Assembly (NCBI RefSeq): GCF_000377705.1
Contig: NZ_KB898624.1
Span: 404,738-468,737, forward strand
Length of the DNA stretch: 64,000 bases
From: Salsuginibacillus kocurii DSM 18087
GTDB taxonomy: Bacteria; Bacillota; Bacilli; Bacillales; Marinococcaceae
Direction: 5' to 3'
Of the stretch, positions 17,648 to 27,366 are shown piece by piece (the first letter of the stretch is position 1; each line of letters starts with the position of its first letter). Under the pieces are notes generated by a model. It was not told the origin of the DNA. It saw only the letters and a list, made by a program, of their open reading frames with translations, and ran no database searches. The translations under genes were made by a program, and so were the position numbers.

Positions 17648-17729
17648 ATATCTCACCCCCTTTCAACGTTTTACAAAGAAATCTTACTCCTTTCAGCCCT
17701 GTTAACTTACAAAGCTTTGAAAAGAACTA

Positions 17730-18311
17730 TCATTCTTGAGCTGCAAATTGTTGCATGATTGTAGCTGCAAGTTCTGCGTCCATTTCTGATAAAATATCAG
17801 CCCGGTTTTCTTCATCCATCTCTGACATATGTAACAAGATTTCTTCTGTTGACATTTCCATTAAAATAGCTGCTGCATCATCAGAAGACATGTTTTCATA
17901 TACGCGGGCAAGCCTTGAGATTTCTTCCTGTACATCAGTTGAGAATTCTTCCTCTAATTCGAGTTCAATTTCTAATTCCTCAAACTCATTGGCCAAGTCA
18001 GCATAATCCTCTTCTTGTTCTTCCAGCTCTTGTTCTAGCGCATCGATTTCATGTTCATAACGATCGATCATTGCCAAAAGTTCTTCCCGGCTCGGACCTT
18101 CCCCCTCTTCCTCTTCCTCTTCAGGCATCCAGTCAGAAACGATAGGAACCGCTCCGCCGATCGAACGAGCTGTATCAGCAAGGTTAAATCCCATAAAATA
18201 AAGCATTACACCCGCCAATAACACGGCAAAAAAACCAGGAATCATGACGATAAAAAAGAACCACTGCAACCTATTCGGGCCTTTTTGTTCGTTTTTTTCT
18301 TTACGTGCCAT
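17730..18311 (-). CDS. Flagellar export-linked MotE-like protein (YlxF), coiled coil with MgtE-N-like end
   Basis: 193 residues. N-terminal membrane anchor (about 14-37), then a strongly acidic coiled coil (about 60-125, many Glu) and a C-terminal MgtE-N-like helical repeat (DAAAILMEMSTEEILLHMSEM). Position between fliJ and fliK identifies it as the YlxF/MotE family found in Firmicute flagellar operons. Exact role uncertain. Confidence 0.85.
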   Translation of the reverse strand: MARKEKNEQKGPNRLQWFFFIVMIPGFFAVLLAGVMLYFMGFNLADTARSIGGAVPIVSDWMPEEEEEEGEGPSREELLAMIDRYEHEIDALEQELEEQEEDYADLANEFEELEIELELEEEFSTDVQEEISRLARVYENMSSDDAAAILMEMSTEEILLHMSEMDEENRADILSEMDAELAATIMQQFAAQE

Positions 18312-18325
18312 TTCCTCACCTAATT

Positions 18326-18763
18326 TCAGCGCATTGCGTAGAGCTGAGTTGCAATTTCATCCATCTGCTGTTCTTCATGCTTTTTTATTGTTTCTTCGTA
18401 TTGTTGCCGTTTCATCGCTTTCATTCGTTCATATTTTTTCACTTCAACAGCAGCTTTCTGCACTTGTTCTTCCTGTTGATACATCAGATCACGCGCTTCG
18501 TTTGTCTTCGATTGTGCCTGCAAAATACGCGTTTTCATTGTCATTAATGCTGATTCTGCTTGTTGAAGCTCTAGTATGGCGACCCCGTTCTTTAATTTTT
18601 CGTTATAATCAGCTTCCATTTCTTCTTTTGCTTTCAATAATTCATAGAGCTGGGTTCCCATTTCTTCAAAGGTTGACCGTGAAGATTGGTAGTTTTCTTC
18701 GGCTTCTTTTTTCTCACGCTCTTTTAATTCCAAGAGCTTTTGCAATGAGAACTGAAACGACAT
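18326..18763 (-). CDS. fliJ: Flagellar export chaperone/stalk protein FliJ
   Basis: 145 residues forming one long coiled coil. The N-terminal FSLQKLLELKEREKKEAE (residues 3-20) is the family hallmark. Cooperates with the FliI ATPase ring and FlhA. Three bases separate it from fliI. Confidence 0.93.
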   Translation of the reverse strand: MSFQFSLQKLLELKEREKKEAEENYQSSRSTFEEMGTQLYELLKAKEEMEADYNEKLKNGVAILELQQAESALMTMKTRILQAQSKTNEARDLMYQQEEQVQKAAVEVKKYERMKAMKRQQYEETIKKHEEQQMDEIATQLYAMR

Positions 18764-18766
18764 AAA

Positions 18767-20083
18767 TTACGACTCTCCTCTGCCAAATAATTCGACTAGT
18801 AATTCTATCGTCTCTTCAAACGAATAATTATCAGTTGTTCCTTGCTGTAAAAATTCTTCAATTTTTGGATACATCTTAACCGCCCGGTCAACTTTTTTCG
18901 AAGAGCCTCGCTTGTAGGCCCCAATTTGAATCAAATCTTCGGACTCTGTATAGGTAGAAAGCAGCTGCCTCACATTTTCTGCTGCTGCTTTATGATCGGG
19001 GGATGCTATATCACCCATGATCCGGCTTACGCTTTTAAGCACATTAATTGCAGGATAGTGACCTTTATTGGCCAATTCACGGTCTAGTACAAAATGGCCA
19101 TCCAAAATGCCTCGCACCGCATCCGCCACCGGTTCATTAAGATCATCACCGTCCACAAGCACCGTATAGAAAGCGGTAATGCTCCCATGTTCACTGGTTC
19201 CTGAGCGCTCAAGAAGTTTAGGGAGTAAGGCAAATACAGAAGGGGTATACCCTTTTGTAGTAGGGGGCTCTCCTATTGCCAGTCCAATTTCACGCTGAGC
19301 CATTGCAAATCGTGTGACAGAGTCCATCAATAAGTTGACAGTTTTGCCCTGGTCCCGAAAATACTCTGCTATAGCTGTGGCTGTCTGCGCTCCTTTAATT
19401 CGCATTAATGCAGGCTGATCTGAAGTAGCGACAACGATTACTGTATTTTTTAACCCTTCCTTGCCCAAGTCCCGCTCAATAAATTCTTTAACCTCCCGGC
19501 CTCGTTCGCCGACTAGTGCAATCACATTTATATCGGCTGCGGAATTTTTAGTGAACATAGCAAGAAGTGTGCTTTTCCCTACACCGCTACCCGCAAAAAT
19601 GCCAACCCGCTGGCCTTTCCCAACTGTAAGCAATCCATCTACCGCTTTCACCCCTAACGTTAACGGTTCTTCAATTCGGGGCCGCTCCAGCGGATTAGGT
19701 GGTACGTTGTTGATAGGGTAAGGGGAAAGACCTATGGGTGGAGCACTACCATCAAGCGGTTCTCCAAGCCCGTCAACAACCTTGCCTATAAGGCCAGTTC
19801 CTACTTTTACTTGCAAAGGTTTTCTGCTTGCTTCTACTAAACTTCCCGGACTGATGTCTCCCGTAGATGTTAAAGGCATAAGCAGTACATGTTCTTCTCT
19901 AAAACCGACCACTTCTGCTTTAACGGGTGGATGCAGTTTATTAGTGTAGATAAAACACAACTCACCAACCGCCGCTTGTGGACCTTTAGCTTCAATCGTA
20001 AGCCCAACGACCTGGGTCACGCGGCCGTACATTTTATAAGGGTTAATGGCAGGAACTTCGTGCACAAGGTCAGCGGCTCTCAT
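18767..20083 (-). CDS. fliI: Flagellum-specific ATPase FliI
   Basis: ATPase that energises delivery of export substrates, related to F1 beta subunit. 438 residues. Walker A GSGVGKST at 165-172, catalytic Glu in VGERGREVKEF, Walker B in VNLLMDSVTRFA. The start overlaps the fliH end by 14 bases with an AAGGAG Shine-Dalgarno. Confidence 0.97.
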   Translation of the reverse strand: MRAADLVHEVPAINPYKMYGRVTQVVGLTIEAKGPQAAVGELCFIYTNKLHPPVKAEVVGFREEHVLLMPLTSTGDISPGSLVEASRKPLQVKVGTGLIGKVVDGLGEPLDGSAPPIGLSPYPINNVPPNPLERPRIEEPLTLGVKAVDGLLTVGKGQRVGIFAGSGVGKSTLLAMFTKNSAADINVIALVGERGREVKEFIERDLGKEGLKNTVIVVATSDQPALMRIKGAQTATAIAEYFRDQGKTVNLLMDSVTRFAMAQREIGLAIGEPPTTKGYTPSVFALLPKLLERSGTSEHGSITAFYTVLVDGDDLNEPVADAVRGILDGHFVLDRELANKGHYPAINVLKSVSRIMGDIASPDHKAAAENVRQLLSTYTESEDLIQIGAYKRGSSKKVDRAVKMYPKIEEFLQQGTTDNYSFEETIELLVELFGRGES

Positions 20084-20894
20084 GAGAATTCTCCTTCAAG
20101 CTGGTATGGAGCTGCGCTTTAATTTCTTCTAATTGGCTGTCGACTGACGCTTCAATACGCCCATAGCTTGTCTCTACCACGCAACCATCTGCCTCTAGTT
20201 GAGCGTCGGGATAAATAAGTAAATCCTGACTATAACTTAATAAAGCTTTTAATTCTTCTTTCTGTTTTAACGTCGTTTCATAGTGAGCTGGCGCGACAAA
20301 TAGTTTCACTTCTTCATGTTCACGCACTTCTTGAATGGCTTCTTTCACAATATTCTTCCAAATGCCCTCATCTTGTTCTAATGCTTCACCTAAAACCCTT
20401 TTAGCTACGGCATGAGCTAAATCAATAATGACAGGTTCCGCCTCGTGTAAATGAGTCTGATAATCTTCCCGGGCGGAAGCAATGATTTTTTGTGCTTCCT
20501 TAATCTTTTTTTTATAAGACTTTTCTCCAGCTGTTTCACCTTTATTGAACCCTTCTTCATAACCTTCCTGTTTAGCAGTAGCAAACGCCTCTTCAATTCG
20601 TTGTTTGGAATCTGCTTCTTCAAAAGCTATCTGTTGACGGGCATTCTCTAGTTCCTCTTCAGCTTGCTGCCTTATTTGTTCGGCTTCTTCTTGTGCTTGT
20701 TGAAGACGCTCGCTTCTTTCTATTTCAATCTGTTTACTTGCCTCAGCAAGGCTGGGGGCAACGGTTTCACTATGTTGCCTTTCCTGCGCTGAATCTTCTA
20801 GCTCTTCTGGCTGGGAGTGTATTTGCTGAACAGAAATTGTTACTTTTTCACGTTCTAAACGATTGGCCCGAGAGGCCTTGATCAATTTAGACAA
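20070..20894 (-). CDS. fliH: Flagellar assembly protein FliH
   Basis: Regulator and peripheral stalk of FliI. 274 residues. A Gln/Glu-rich coiled coil (about 55-100), then a V-type ATPase E-subunit-like domain containing DLAHAVAKRVLGEAL and DAQLEADGCVVETSYGRI. The start overlaps the fliG stop and the end overlaps fliI. Confidence 0.93.
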   Translation of the reverse strand: MSKLIKASRANRLEREKVTISVQQIHSQPEELEDSAQERQHSETVAPSLAEASKQIEIERSERLQQAQEEAEQIRQQAEEELENARQQIAFEEADSKQRIEEAFATAKQEGYEEGFNKGETAGEKSYKKKIKEAQKIIASAREDYQTHLHEAEPVIIDLAHAVAKRVLGEALEQDEGIWKNIVKEAIQEVREHEEVKLFVAPAHYETTLKQKEELKALLSYSQDLLIYPDAQLEADGCVVETSYGRIEASVDSQLEEIKAQLHTSLKENSHESR

Positions 20895-21903
20895 TTACAT
20901 CATCCCCTCCACCGCGGGCAATCACAATTTCTCCAGACTCTTCCAACTTGCGGATCACAGCAACAATGCGTGTTTGAGCTTCCTCAACGTCTTTCAGACG
21001 CACAGGGCCCATAAACTCCATTTCTTCTTTGAAGGTGTCTGCCATCCGCTGGGACATATTATTAAAGACGATCTCTTTCACTTCTTCACTTGCTACTTTC
21101 AGTGAGAGCTGCAAGTCTTCGTTTTCCACGTCGCGAATAACACGCTGAATGGACCGGTTGTCAAGAGTGACAATATCTTCAAATACAAACATACGTTTTT
21201 TGATCTCTTCAGCAAGTTCTGGGTCTTGAACTTCAAGTGAATCCAAAATGGTCCTTTCTGTACTGCGGTCAACGCTGTTAAGCACTTCCACTACCGCTTC
21301 GACCCCGCCTGCTTCCGTATAATCTTGGGTAGCTGTGGCAGATAACTTTTGTTCAAGCATGGTCTCAACTTCATTTATAATTTCAGGAGAGGTACTATCC
21401 ATTGTTGCAATACGTTTGGCAACATCTGCCTGAACTTCTTGTGGAAGCTCGGAAAGAATCTGGCCTGACTGCGCTGAATCCAAGTATGAAAGAATCAAAG
21501 CAATCGTTTGCGGATGCTCATTCTGTATAAAGTTCAATATTTGCGTGGGATCTGCTTTCCGAGCAAAATCAAATGGCCTCACCTGCAAGGTGGAGGTGAG
21601 ACGGTTGATAATATCCATTGCCTCATTTTCTCCCAACGCTTTTTCGAGCACACTTTTGGCGTAACCGATGCCACCCTGAGCAATATAATCTTGAGCCACT
21701 GCAATTTGATGGAATTCTTGAAGTACTTCTTCTTTCGTATCACTATCTACTTTGCGGACGTTGGCAATTTCAAGCGTCAACTTCTCAATTTCCTCTTCCG
21801 ACAAATACTTATAAACTTGAGCTGATACATCTGGTCCAAGGGAAATGAGGAGCATTGCTGCTTTTTGTTTGCCGGTTAATTCTTCTTTGTTGCTTCTAGC
21901 CAA
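20887..21903 (-). CDS. fliG: Flagellar motor switch protein FliG
   Basis: C-ring protein that contacts the stator and generates torque. 338 residues. N-terminal domain with KAAMLLISLG, middle EHPQTIALILSYL motif, C-terminal torque helix with RSIQRVIRDVENEDLQLSLK (20 residues near 250-270) carrying the charged residues expected. Between fliF and fliH. Confidence 0.97.
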   Translation of the reverse strand: MARSNKEELTGKQKAAMLLISLGPDVSAQVYKYLSEEEIEKLTLEIANVRKVDSDTKEEVLQEFHQIAVAQDYIAQGGIGYAKSVLEKALGENEAMDIINRLTSTLQVRPFDFARKADPTQILNFIQNEHPQTIALILSYLDSAQSGQILSELPQEVQADVAKRIATMDSTSPEIINEVETMLEQKLSATATQDYTEAGGVEAVVEVLNSVDRSTERTILDSLEVQDPELAEEIKKRMFVFEDIVTLDNRSIQRVIRDVENEDLQLSLKVASEEVKEIVFNNMSQRMADTFKEEMEFMGPVRLKDVEEAQTRIVAVIRKLEESGEIVIARGGGDDVIV

Positions 21904-21917
21904 CTACCTCTCCCCCT

Positions 21918-23489
21918 TTAATCATCAGATAACCACGAACGTAATAGTTTGGAAAATTCATCAGGACGTTCTTTAGCTAAGCGCTCTAACTGCTGCCGTG
22001 TCATTGACCCTTCCGAATCATCCGGTAAGTCAGGTACTTCTTCGACTGTTTCGATTTCTTCCATTTCTTCGCTTGTTTCGCCTCGTCTTCTAAGCGCCAT
22101 TATGAGTAATAGAATAACAGCTGCAATTAAAATAACCCCTACGACATATACCCAGAGCGGGATTTGCGGCCCTGGCTCTTCAAAATCAGTCGCTCCCATA
22201 AACTCCTGCGATGAAACAAAGATATTTTCTTCAATATCGTCATCGTCAAGTTCTGCTAAGTATTCTTGGTCAATACTTGTGCGAGCAATTGTACTTAATA
22301 TCTCTTCAATATCGTCTAAGGTCTCCGGCGGCAGAGAATCGGGATCTTCAGGATCAGGAGGCTCTACCATAACCTGTAACCCTAAATCCCTTAAAGCATA
22401 GGGACTTTCTTGAATCTCGCTATAAATTCGATTCACTTCATTGTTTACGCGCTCTTCTGTTCTTTCATAATCAGAGTCGCCAGCCCCGGCTCCGGCTGGG
22501 AAGTTCGGAATATCGTCTTCCCCTGCGCCAGGGATCCCGCCTTCATCTAATCCTTCTGTTTCGTATGTCTCTTCGATGTTTTCTACACTTATGGCAATGC
22601 CTTCCATGTTTTCTTCATCAACTGGTTCAACAAGTTGTTCTTCCCGATTTTCACGCGTAAAGTCCATATCAGTGCTTACGGACACTAGCACTTTTTCTTG
22701 CCCCATCATTGTTCCTAACATTTGCTGCACCTGACGCTGAATATCCTGCTCAATATCTTGTTGAATAGCTCGCTGCTGTTCATATATATCCCCAGTGGAA
22801 TCGACACTTCCACCATCTGCATAATCAAAATGATTAAACATATGGTCCATGATGACGATATTATGAACAGGAAGGTCAGGAACACTGCGTGAAATCAAAT
22901 GATAAAGCGCCTGAACCTGATCATCTTCCGGGTTGTAGTTCCCACTTGTCTCCAAAACGACAGAAGCCGATGCTTCTTCTGAATCTTCACCAACCCACAT
23001 CGTCTCATCAGGCAGAGTAATCATTACATCAGCATTTGTGATCCCATCAATGCTTAGCAAAAGGTTGGAAAGTTCAGTTTGCATCGCCGCACGTTCCATG
23101 ACAGAAAATTCATTATCTGTCATTCCAAAGCCCATTTGGTCCTCAAAAACACTATAATCAATGGTGCCGCTTTGTGGAATCCCTTCAGCTGCCAATTCCA
23201 CTTTTAGTGTATCGACATGCTGTTCGGGCACTCTTACTGTTGTACCATCATCTGTCACTTCTGAAGAAACCCCTTGGCCGTCTAATGTTTCAACAATTTG
23301 TCCTGCCTCTTCCGGAGAAAGGTTTGAGTAAAGTGGAACATAGTGAGACCTGGTACTCAGAAGGATCGTCAGAACGATGAGAAGAAGAACTAGCAAAGTC
23401 CCTCCAATTAGGAGCCCTTTTTGCCACTTTGTGCGCTCCCGCCAATATGCAACTATTCGATCTCTGGCTTGTATAACTTTTTCGTTCAT
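21918..23489 (-). CDS. fliF: Flagellar MS-ring protein FliF
   Basis: Builds the membrane ring of the basal body. 523 residues. Membrane helices at about 25-45 and 435-460 flank a large outside domain with ring-building motifs (YVPLYSNLSPEEAGQI). The cytoplasmic C-terminus (LAKERPDEFSKLLRSWL) binds FliG. The outside region is rich in Asp and Glu, including PDPEDPDSLPPETLDD. Confidence 0.96.
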   Translation of the reverse strand: MNEKVIQARDRIVAYWRERTKWQKGLLIGGTLLVLLLIVLTILLSTRSHYVPLYSNLSPEEAGQIVETLDGQGVSSEVTDDGTTVRVPEQHVDTLKVELAAEGIPQSGTIDYSVFEDQMGFGMTDNEFSVMERAAMQTELSNLLLSIDGITNADVMITLPDETMWVGEDSEEASASVVLETSGNYNPEDDQVQALYHLISRSVPDLPVHNIVIMDHMFNHFDYADGGSVDSTGDIYEQQRAIQQDIEQDIQRQVQQMLGTMMGQEKVLVSVSTDMDFTRENREEQLVEPVDEENMEGIAISVENIEETYETEGLDEGGIPGAGEDDIPNFPAGAGAGDSDYERTEERVNNEVNRIYSEIQESPYALRDLGLQVMVEPPDPEDPDSLPPETLDDIEEILSTIARTSIDQEYLAELDDDDIEENIFVSSQEFMGATDFEEPGPQIPLWVYVVGVILIAAVILLLIMALRRRGETSEEMEEIETVEEVPDLPDDSEGSMTRQQLERLAKERPDEFSKLLRSWLSDD

Positions 23490-23517
23490 GGCCCCTCCTG
23501 CTTACCTTCCCTAATGA

Positions 23518-23841
23518 TTAAATTTGCATCTGCATAACTTCTTGATACGCTTCAATTACACGGTTTCGTACTTCAGCGGTTGTTTGGAACGTTATATCTG
23601 CTTTTTGAGCTGCAATTGTTACATCATGAATATTATCTACATCTCCTGCAGCCAAGCGTTTAGTCATATCTTCTGAATGCAGTTGGGAGTCATTCACACC
23701 CTCCAGCGCTTCTTGAAAAGCCTGTTTAAATGACTCCTGAGCTTCATGAGCTGTCGCCGCTCCTTCCTGGCTGGCATTAACTTCCCTCTGTGGAGCTATC
23801 GCATTTGTTCCCGGCTGTTGCAACTGTCCAATTTCCATCAC
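23518..23841 (-). CDS. fliE: Flagellar hook-basal body protein FliE
   Basis: Adaptor between MS ring and rod. 107 residues (the second Met, at 23838, is an equal start). The conserved C-terminal half has GDVDNIHDVTIAAQKADITF and a RVIEAYQEVMQMQI end. Follows flgC. Confidence 0.95.
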   Translation of the reverse strand: MMEIGQLQQPGTNAIAPQREVNASQEGAATAHEAQESFKQAFQEALEGVNDSQLHSEDMTKRLAAGDVDNIHDVTIAAQKADITFQTTAEVRNRVIEAYQEVMQMQI

Positions 23842-23865
23842 TTAATCACTCCTTATGTACCCAGA

Positions 23866-24327
23866 TTATTGCCCCTGGCCAATTTCAAGACCTTTCAACA
23901 TCATATTTTTATTGGCGTCCATTACCGTGACATTCGCTTCATAGGATCTGGTGGCACTCATCATATCGACCATTTCTTTTAAAGGGTCAACATTAGGTAA
24001 TTCTAAATACCCATCTTCATTTGCGTCGGGGTGTTCAGGCCGGTATTCCGTTCGAAACGGAGCTTCGTCCTCCACAATCCGGGAAACCCTGACCCCTTCG
24101 CCCCCCTCTTCAGAAGCAGCCATCGCCCGACCCAATTGCGAACGAAACCCTTCACCATTCGGCATGAATTCCGTCATTTTACGGCGATACGGTTCCCATT
24201 CGCCATCTTCATTAAGCTGTGCTCTGGTAGTATCTGCGTTTGCCATATTTGAAGAAACGACATCCATACGCAAGCGTTGACTCGTTAGCGCAGAGGCGGT
24301 TGTATCCATACCTTGAAACACTGACAT
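23866..24327 (-). CDS. flgC: Flagellar rod protein FlgC
   Basis: Proximal rod protein. 153 residues. N-terminal ALTSQRLRMDVVSSNMANAD and C-terminal DMMSATRSYEANVTVMDANK are the rod-family end motifs. Five bases after flgB. Confidence 0.96.
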   Translation of the reverse strand: MSVFQGMDTTASALTSQRLRMDVVSSNMANADTTRAQLNEDGEWEPYRRKMTEFMPNGEGFRSQLGRAMAASEEGGEGVRVSRIVEDEAPFRTEYRPEHPDANEDGYLELPNVDPLKEMVDMMSATRSYEANVTVMDANKNMMLKGLEIGQGQ

Positions 24328-24332
24328 TACAA

Positions 24333-24734
24333 TTAACCTCCCTGCACCGCGGTTTGAAGCTTATTAAATGAACTGTTCAAACGATCGGTCATCGCATTAT
24401 AATAAATTTGGTTCTTAGCCATTTCAGCCATTTCTTTATCAATGTCAACGTTATTGCCGTTATGGTTATACATCGTACCTTCCTCCGTTGTGGTAAAAGG
24501 TTCATTCTGAGAAGTGCCAAACTGCATGTGCCTTTCATCCGTTTGATACGAATGCAATTTTTCGTTTTCAACTGCTTCACCAAGGGTATGTTGGAAATGA
24601 GTTCTTTTAGCACTGTAGTTTGGTGTATCGACATTGGCAATGTTATTTGAAATGGTTTGTTGTTTTAAAGCCGAACCTTGCATACCGGCTTCAGCCGCCT
24701 GAAGGGCACTACTCGAAAATAAGCTCACAGCCAT
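24333..24734 (-). CDS. flgB: Flagellar rod protein FlgB, first gene of the fla/che operon
   Basis: Proximal rod protein. 133 residues with the family motif KQQTISNNIANVDTPNYSAK (residues 24-43) and a C-terminal YYNAMTDRLNSSFNKLQTAV helix. First gene of the operon; two SigA-type promoters are seen upstream. Confidence 0.96.
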   Translation of the reverse strand: MAVSLFSSSALQAAEAGMQGSALKQQTISNNIANVDTPNYSAKRTHFQHTLGEAVENEKLHSYQTDERHMQFGTSQNEPFTTTEEGTMYNHNGNNVDIDKEMAEMAKNQIYYNAMTDRLNSSFNKLQTAVQGG

Positions 24735-24837
24735 ACCTCCTTTTTTCTACAAACATTTCACACATAATGTTGTTCCTTTCCACCTATACCGTTATGCTAC
24801 ATAAAAAATAAAAATTCTCCTAGGAATAACTGATTAA

Positions 24838-24866
24838 ATTGTATAAAAAGGTGTAATTAATGTCTA
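24838..24866 (-). promoter_or_regulatory. Proximal SigA promoter of the fla/che operon
   Basis: TAGACA (24861-24866), 17-base spacer, TACAAT (24838-24843), about 100 bases before flgB. Five of six matches at both elements and ideal spacing. Confidence 0.7.
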
Positions 24867-24978
24867 ACTTTCATGGAAAATTGTCGAATTTAAAGAACAA
24901 AGACCTAACACTTTTATAGAGAAATAGAGCCACCCTAGGAACTAAGGTTTATTTCCCTCATTATTAAATACTTCTCGA

Positions 24979-25007
24979 ATCTTATCGGATCTTGGCAAAT
25001 ATGTCTA
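24979..25007 (-). promoter_or_regulatory. Distal candidate promoter of the fla/che operon
   Basis: TAGACA (25002-25007), 17-base spacer, TAAGAT (24979-24984). The same stretch contains TCCGATAA, close to the SigD -10 consensus GCCGATAA, with TAGA 14 bases before it, so a SigD reading is also possible. Confidence 0.4.
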
Positions 25008-25083
25008 GTCTATTCCAAGTTTATTATAAAAAATCACATCGATTGTCCCCTTCAATCAGTTTCCTGGTCTCAGAGAAATAACA

Positions 25084-25125
25084 AAAAATCCCTTTCCTTC
25101 AAGCAATTGAAGGAAAGGGATTTTT
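25084..25125 (-). terminator. Intrinsic terminator after codY
   Basis: Perfect 19-base inverted repeat (25084-25102 with 25107-25125), loop of four, U-rich on the descending side. It ends the xerC-hslVU-codY transcript and isolates the flagellar operon. Confidence 0.9.
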
Positions 25126-25134
25126 ATTTCTGTA

Positions 25135-25914
25135 TTACTCGTCTTTTAATTTTTCCAGTTCAAATAAAAATTTATCATTTAATACTTTAATGTACGTCCC
25201 TTTCATTCCAAGTGAACGGGATTCGATGACGCCTGCACTTTCAAGTTTTCTTAAGGCATTTACAATAACAGAGCGGGTAATCCCGACACGGTCTGCGATT
25301 TTACTAGCAACTAACAGCCCTTCATTACCTTCTAACTCTTCAAAAATATGCTCAACTGCTTCAAGTTCACTATAGGAAAGAGAACTGATTGCCATTTGAA
25401 CAACAGCTTTACTTCTCGCTTCTTCTTCAATTTCCTGGGTTTTTTCGTGAAGGATCTCCATTCCAACCACAGTAGCTCCATATTCAGCTAAAATCAAATC
25501 ATCATTATCAAATGAATCATTCAATCTGCCTAATATAAGGGTTCCAATACGTTGACCACCGCCATTAATAGGGACAATCGTAGTTAGGCTAGATTTAAAC
25601 AATTCACTATTTTCCACTGGAAATGCTGTGAATTCACTGTCTATCCCTAAGTTTGAAGATGTTTCTTCAATCTTAAAGAGACCTGTGGTGTATTCTTGCG
25701 GAAACTGACGCTCTTCTAGCATCTGTTTCATCCGCTCATTTTCAATTTCTTGTTTGATTGCGTATCCTAATAACTTACCACGCCGGCTTACGACAAACAC
25801 ATTAGCAGCGATCACATCTCGCAACGTTTCTGCCATATCTTTAAAATCTACGTGCTGACCTGCTGATTTTTGTAACATGTCATTAATTCTTCTTGTTCTT
25901 GATAATAAATCCAT
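25135..25914 (-). CDS. codY: Global nutrient regulator CodY
   Basis: GTP- and branched-chain-amino-acid-sensing repressor of stationary-phase genes. 259 residues. N-terminal GAF domain (about 20-150) and C-terminal winged helix with [20 protein letters not shown] (about 204-223). Last gene of the xerC-hslV-hslU-codY group. In B. subtilis it represses the adjacent fla/che operon; no clear CodY box was seen here. Confidence 0.97.
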   Translation of the reverse strand: MDLLSRTRRINDMLQKSAGQHVDFKDMAETLRDVIAANVFVVSRRGKLLGYAIKQEIENERMKQMLEERQFPQEYTTGLFKIEETSSNLGIDSEFTAFPVENSELFKSSLTTIVPINGGGQRIGTLILGRLNDSFDNDDLILAEYGATVVGMEILHEKTQEIEEEARSKAVVQMAISSLSYSELEAVEHIFEELEGNEGLLVASKIADRVGITRSVIVNALRKLESAGVIESRSLGMKGTYIKVLNDKFLFELEKLKDE

Positions 25915-25937
25915 TTTTCGTTCCTCCAGTCAAGCAT

Positions 25938-27329
25938 TTATAAAATATAGTGACTTAAATCTTTGTCTGTAGCTATGGATGCTAGTTTCTCTTCAACATA
26001 GGCTGGTGTGATGACGATATGAGCAAGATTGATATCAGGAGCTTCAAATGATAATTCTTCTAGAAGCCTTTCCAATAAGGTATGCAGTCTTCTGGCCCCA
26101 ATATTGTCTGTGTTATGGTTCACTTCCGCTGCCATAGCTGCCAGTTTATCTAGAGCATCGTCAGAAAATTCAACCTCTATACCTTCTGTTTTTAATAAAG
26201 CCTGATATTGTTTCATAAGTGCATTGTCCGGTTCTTTTAGTATACGGACAAACTCCTCTTTTTCCAGACTTTCAAGTTCAACACGCACAGGGAAGCGCCC
26301 TTGCAGCTCTGGAATTAAATCAGAAGGCTTAGCTGTATGAAAAGCACCGGCAGCCACAAATAGGATGTGGTCGGTTTTGACTGTCCCATGTTTTGTCTGG
26401 ACGGCCGCACCTTCAACTATTGGTAAAATATCACGTTGCACGCCTTCTCTGGACACTTCACCGCTGTGCTGATTTTTTCCGGTCACTTTATCAATTTCAT
26501 CTATAAAAATAATACCCAGCTCTTCGGTTCGCGAAACAGCTTCCTGTCCTATTTCGTCAGAATCGATCAGTTTCTGCGCTTCATCCTCCGTTAAAATCTC
26601 ACGGGCATCCCGTACAGCCATGCGACGCTTTTTCTTTTTTTTGGGAAGCATATTCCCCAGCATATCCTGCATATTCATACCCATTTGTTCCATACCTGAA
26701 CCTTGAAACATATCCGAAAATCCGGCAGATTGTTCGTCTACTTCTACTGTCACAAGATGATCTTCAAGCTCCCCTAGTGCAAGCTGGTGCGCAATTTGAC
26801 GCCTTTTTTGGGCAATTGTATCATCTGTTGTCCCTTTGTCATCATCTTCACCTTCATCTTGCTGCTGAAAGATCATTTCAAATGGATTTTTGTAGGTAGA
26901 TTGTTTTTTCGCTTCAGGAACGAGCAGCTTCACGATGCGTTCATCCGCCTGTTTTCTAGCTTCTGTCTGCACTGCTTGCATCCGTTCTTCTTTTATCATT
27001 CGGTATGATGTATCCACGAGGTCTCGAACCATAGATTCGACATCGCGCCCTACGTAACCAACTTCAGTAAATTTTGTTGCTTCCACTTTTGCAAAAGGAG
27101 CACCGACTAACTTGGCAAGACGCCTGGCAATTTCTGTTTTCCCAACCCCAGTCGGCCCAATCATTAAAATGTTTTTGGGGGTAACTTCATCTTTGAGATC
27201 TTCCCCCAGCATCGTACGGCGATAGCGATTCCGGAGGGCAACTGCTACAGAACGTTTCGCATCATTCTGGCCAACAATAAATTGATCGAGCTTCTCAACG
27301 ATTTGTCTTGGCGTTAATTCGTCTTTCAT
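25938..27329 (-). CDS. hslU: ATP-dependent protease ATPase subunit HslU (ClpY)
   Basis: AAA+ unfoldase that feeds substrates to HslV. 463 residues. Walker A GPTGVGKT at 58-65, [14 protein letters not shown] pore region, an inserted I domain (about 110-240, with a basic KKKKKRR run), Walker B IIFIDEID and a C-terminal end in HYIL which would dock into HslV. 37 bases after hslV. Confidence 0.97.
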   Translation of the reverse strand: MKDELTPRQIVEKLDQFIVGQNDAKRSVAVALRNRYRRTMLGEDLKDEVTPKNILMIGPTGVGKTEIARRLAKLVGAPFAKVEATKFTEVGYVGRDVESMVRDLVDTSYRMIKEERMQAVQTEARKQADERIVKLLVPEAKKQSTYKNPFEMIFQQQDEGEDDDKGTTDDTIAQKRRQIAHQLALGELEDHLVTVEVDEQSAGFSDMFQGSGMEQMGMNMQDMLGNMLPKKKKKRRMAVRDAREILTEDEAQKLIDSDEIGQEAVSRTEELGIIFIDEIDKVTGKNQHSGEVSREGVQRDILPIVEGAAVQTKHGTVKTDHILFVAAGAFHTAKPSDLIPELQGRFPVRVELESLEKEEFVRILKEPDNALMKQYQALLKTEGIEVEFSDDALDKLAAMAAEVNHNTDNIGARRLHTLLERLLEELSFEAPDINLAHIVITPAYVEEKLASIATDKDLSHYIL

Positions 27330-27366
27330 CTATCAATCACCTTTCTTCATCAAGATGAACTTTTAC

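Larger units (their letters stand above)
24735..25134 (-). other. Non-coding gap codY-flgB: terminator and fla/che promoter region
   Basis: 400 bases without a gene. It holds the codY terminator (25084-25125), two SigA-like promoters with the same TAGACA -35, and two copies of the octamer core CCTAGGA (24818-24825 as the palindrome TCCTAGGA, and 24933-24940 as CCCTAGGA). No convincing SigD promoter or CodY box was found. Confidence 0.8.

Noticed and set aside
24868..24890. Possible CodY box AATTTTC...GAAAGTT before the fla/che promoter
   Set aside because: The half-sites are three bases apart instead of one, so it matches the 15-base consensus poorly. CodY control remains possible but is not supported here.
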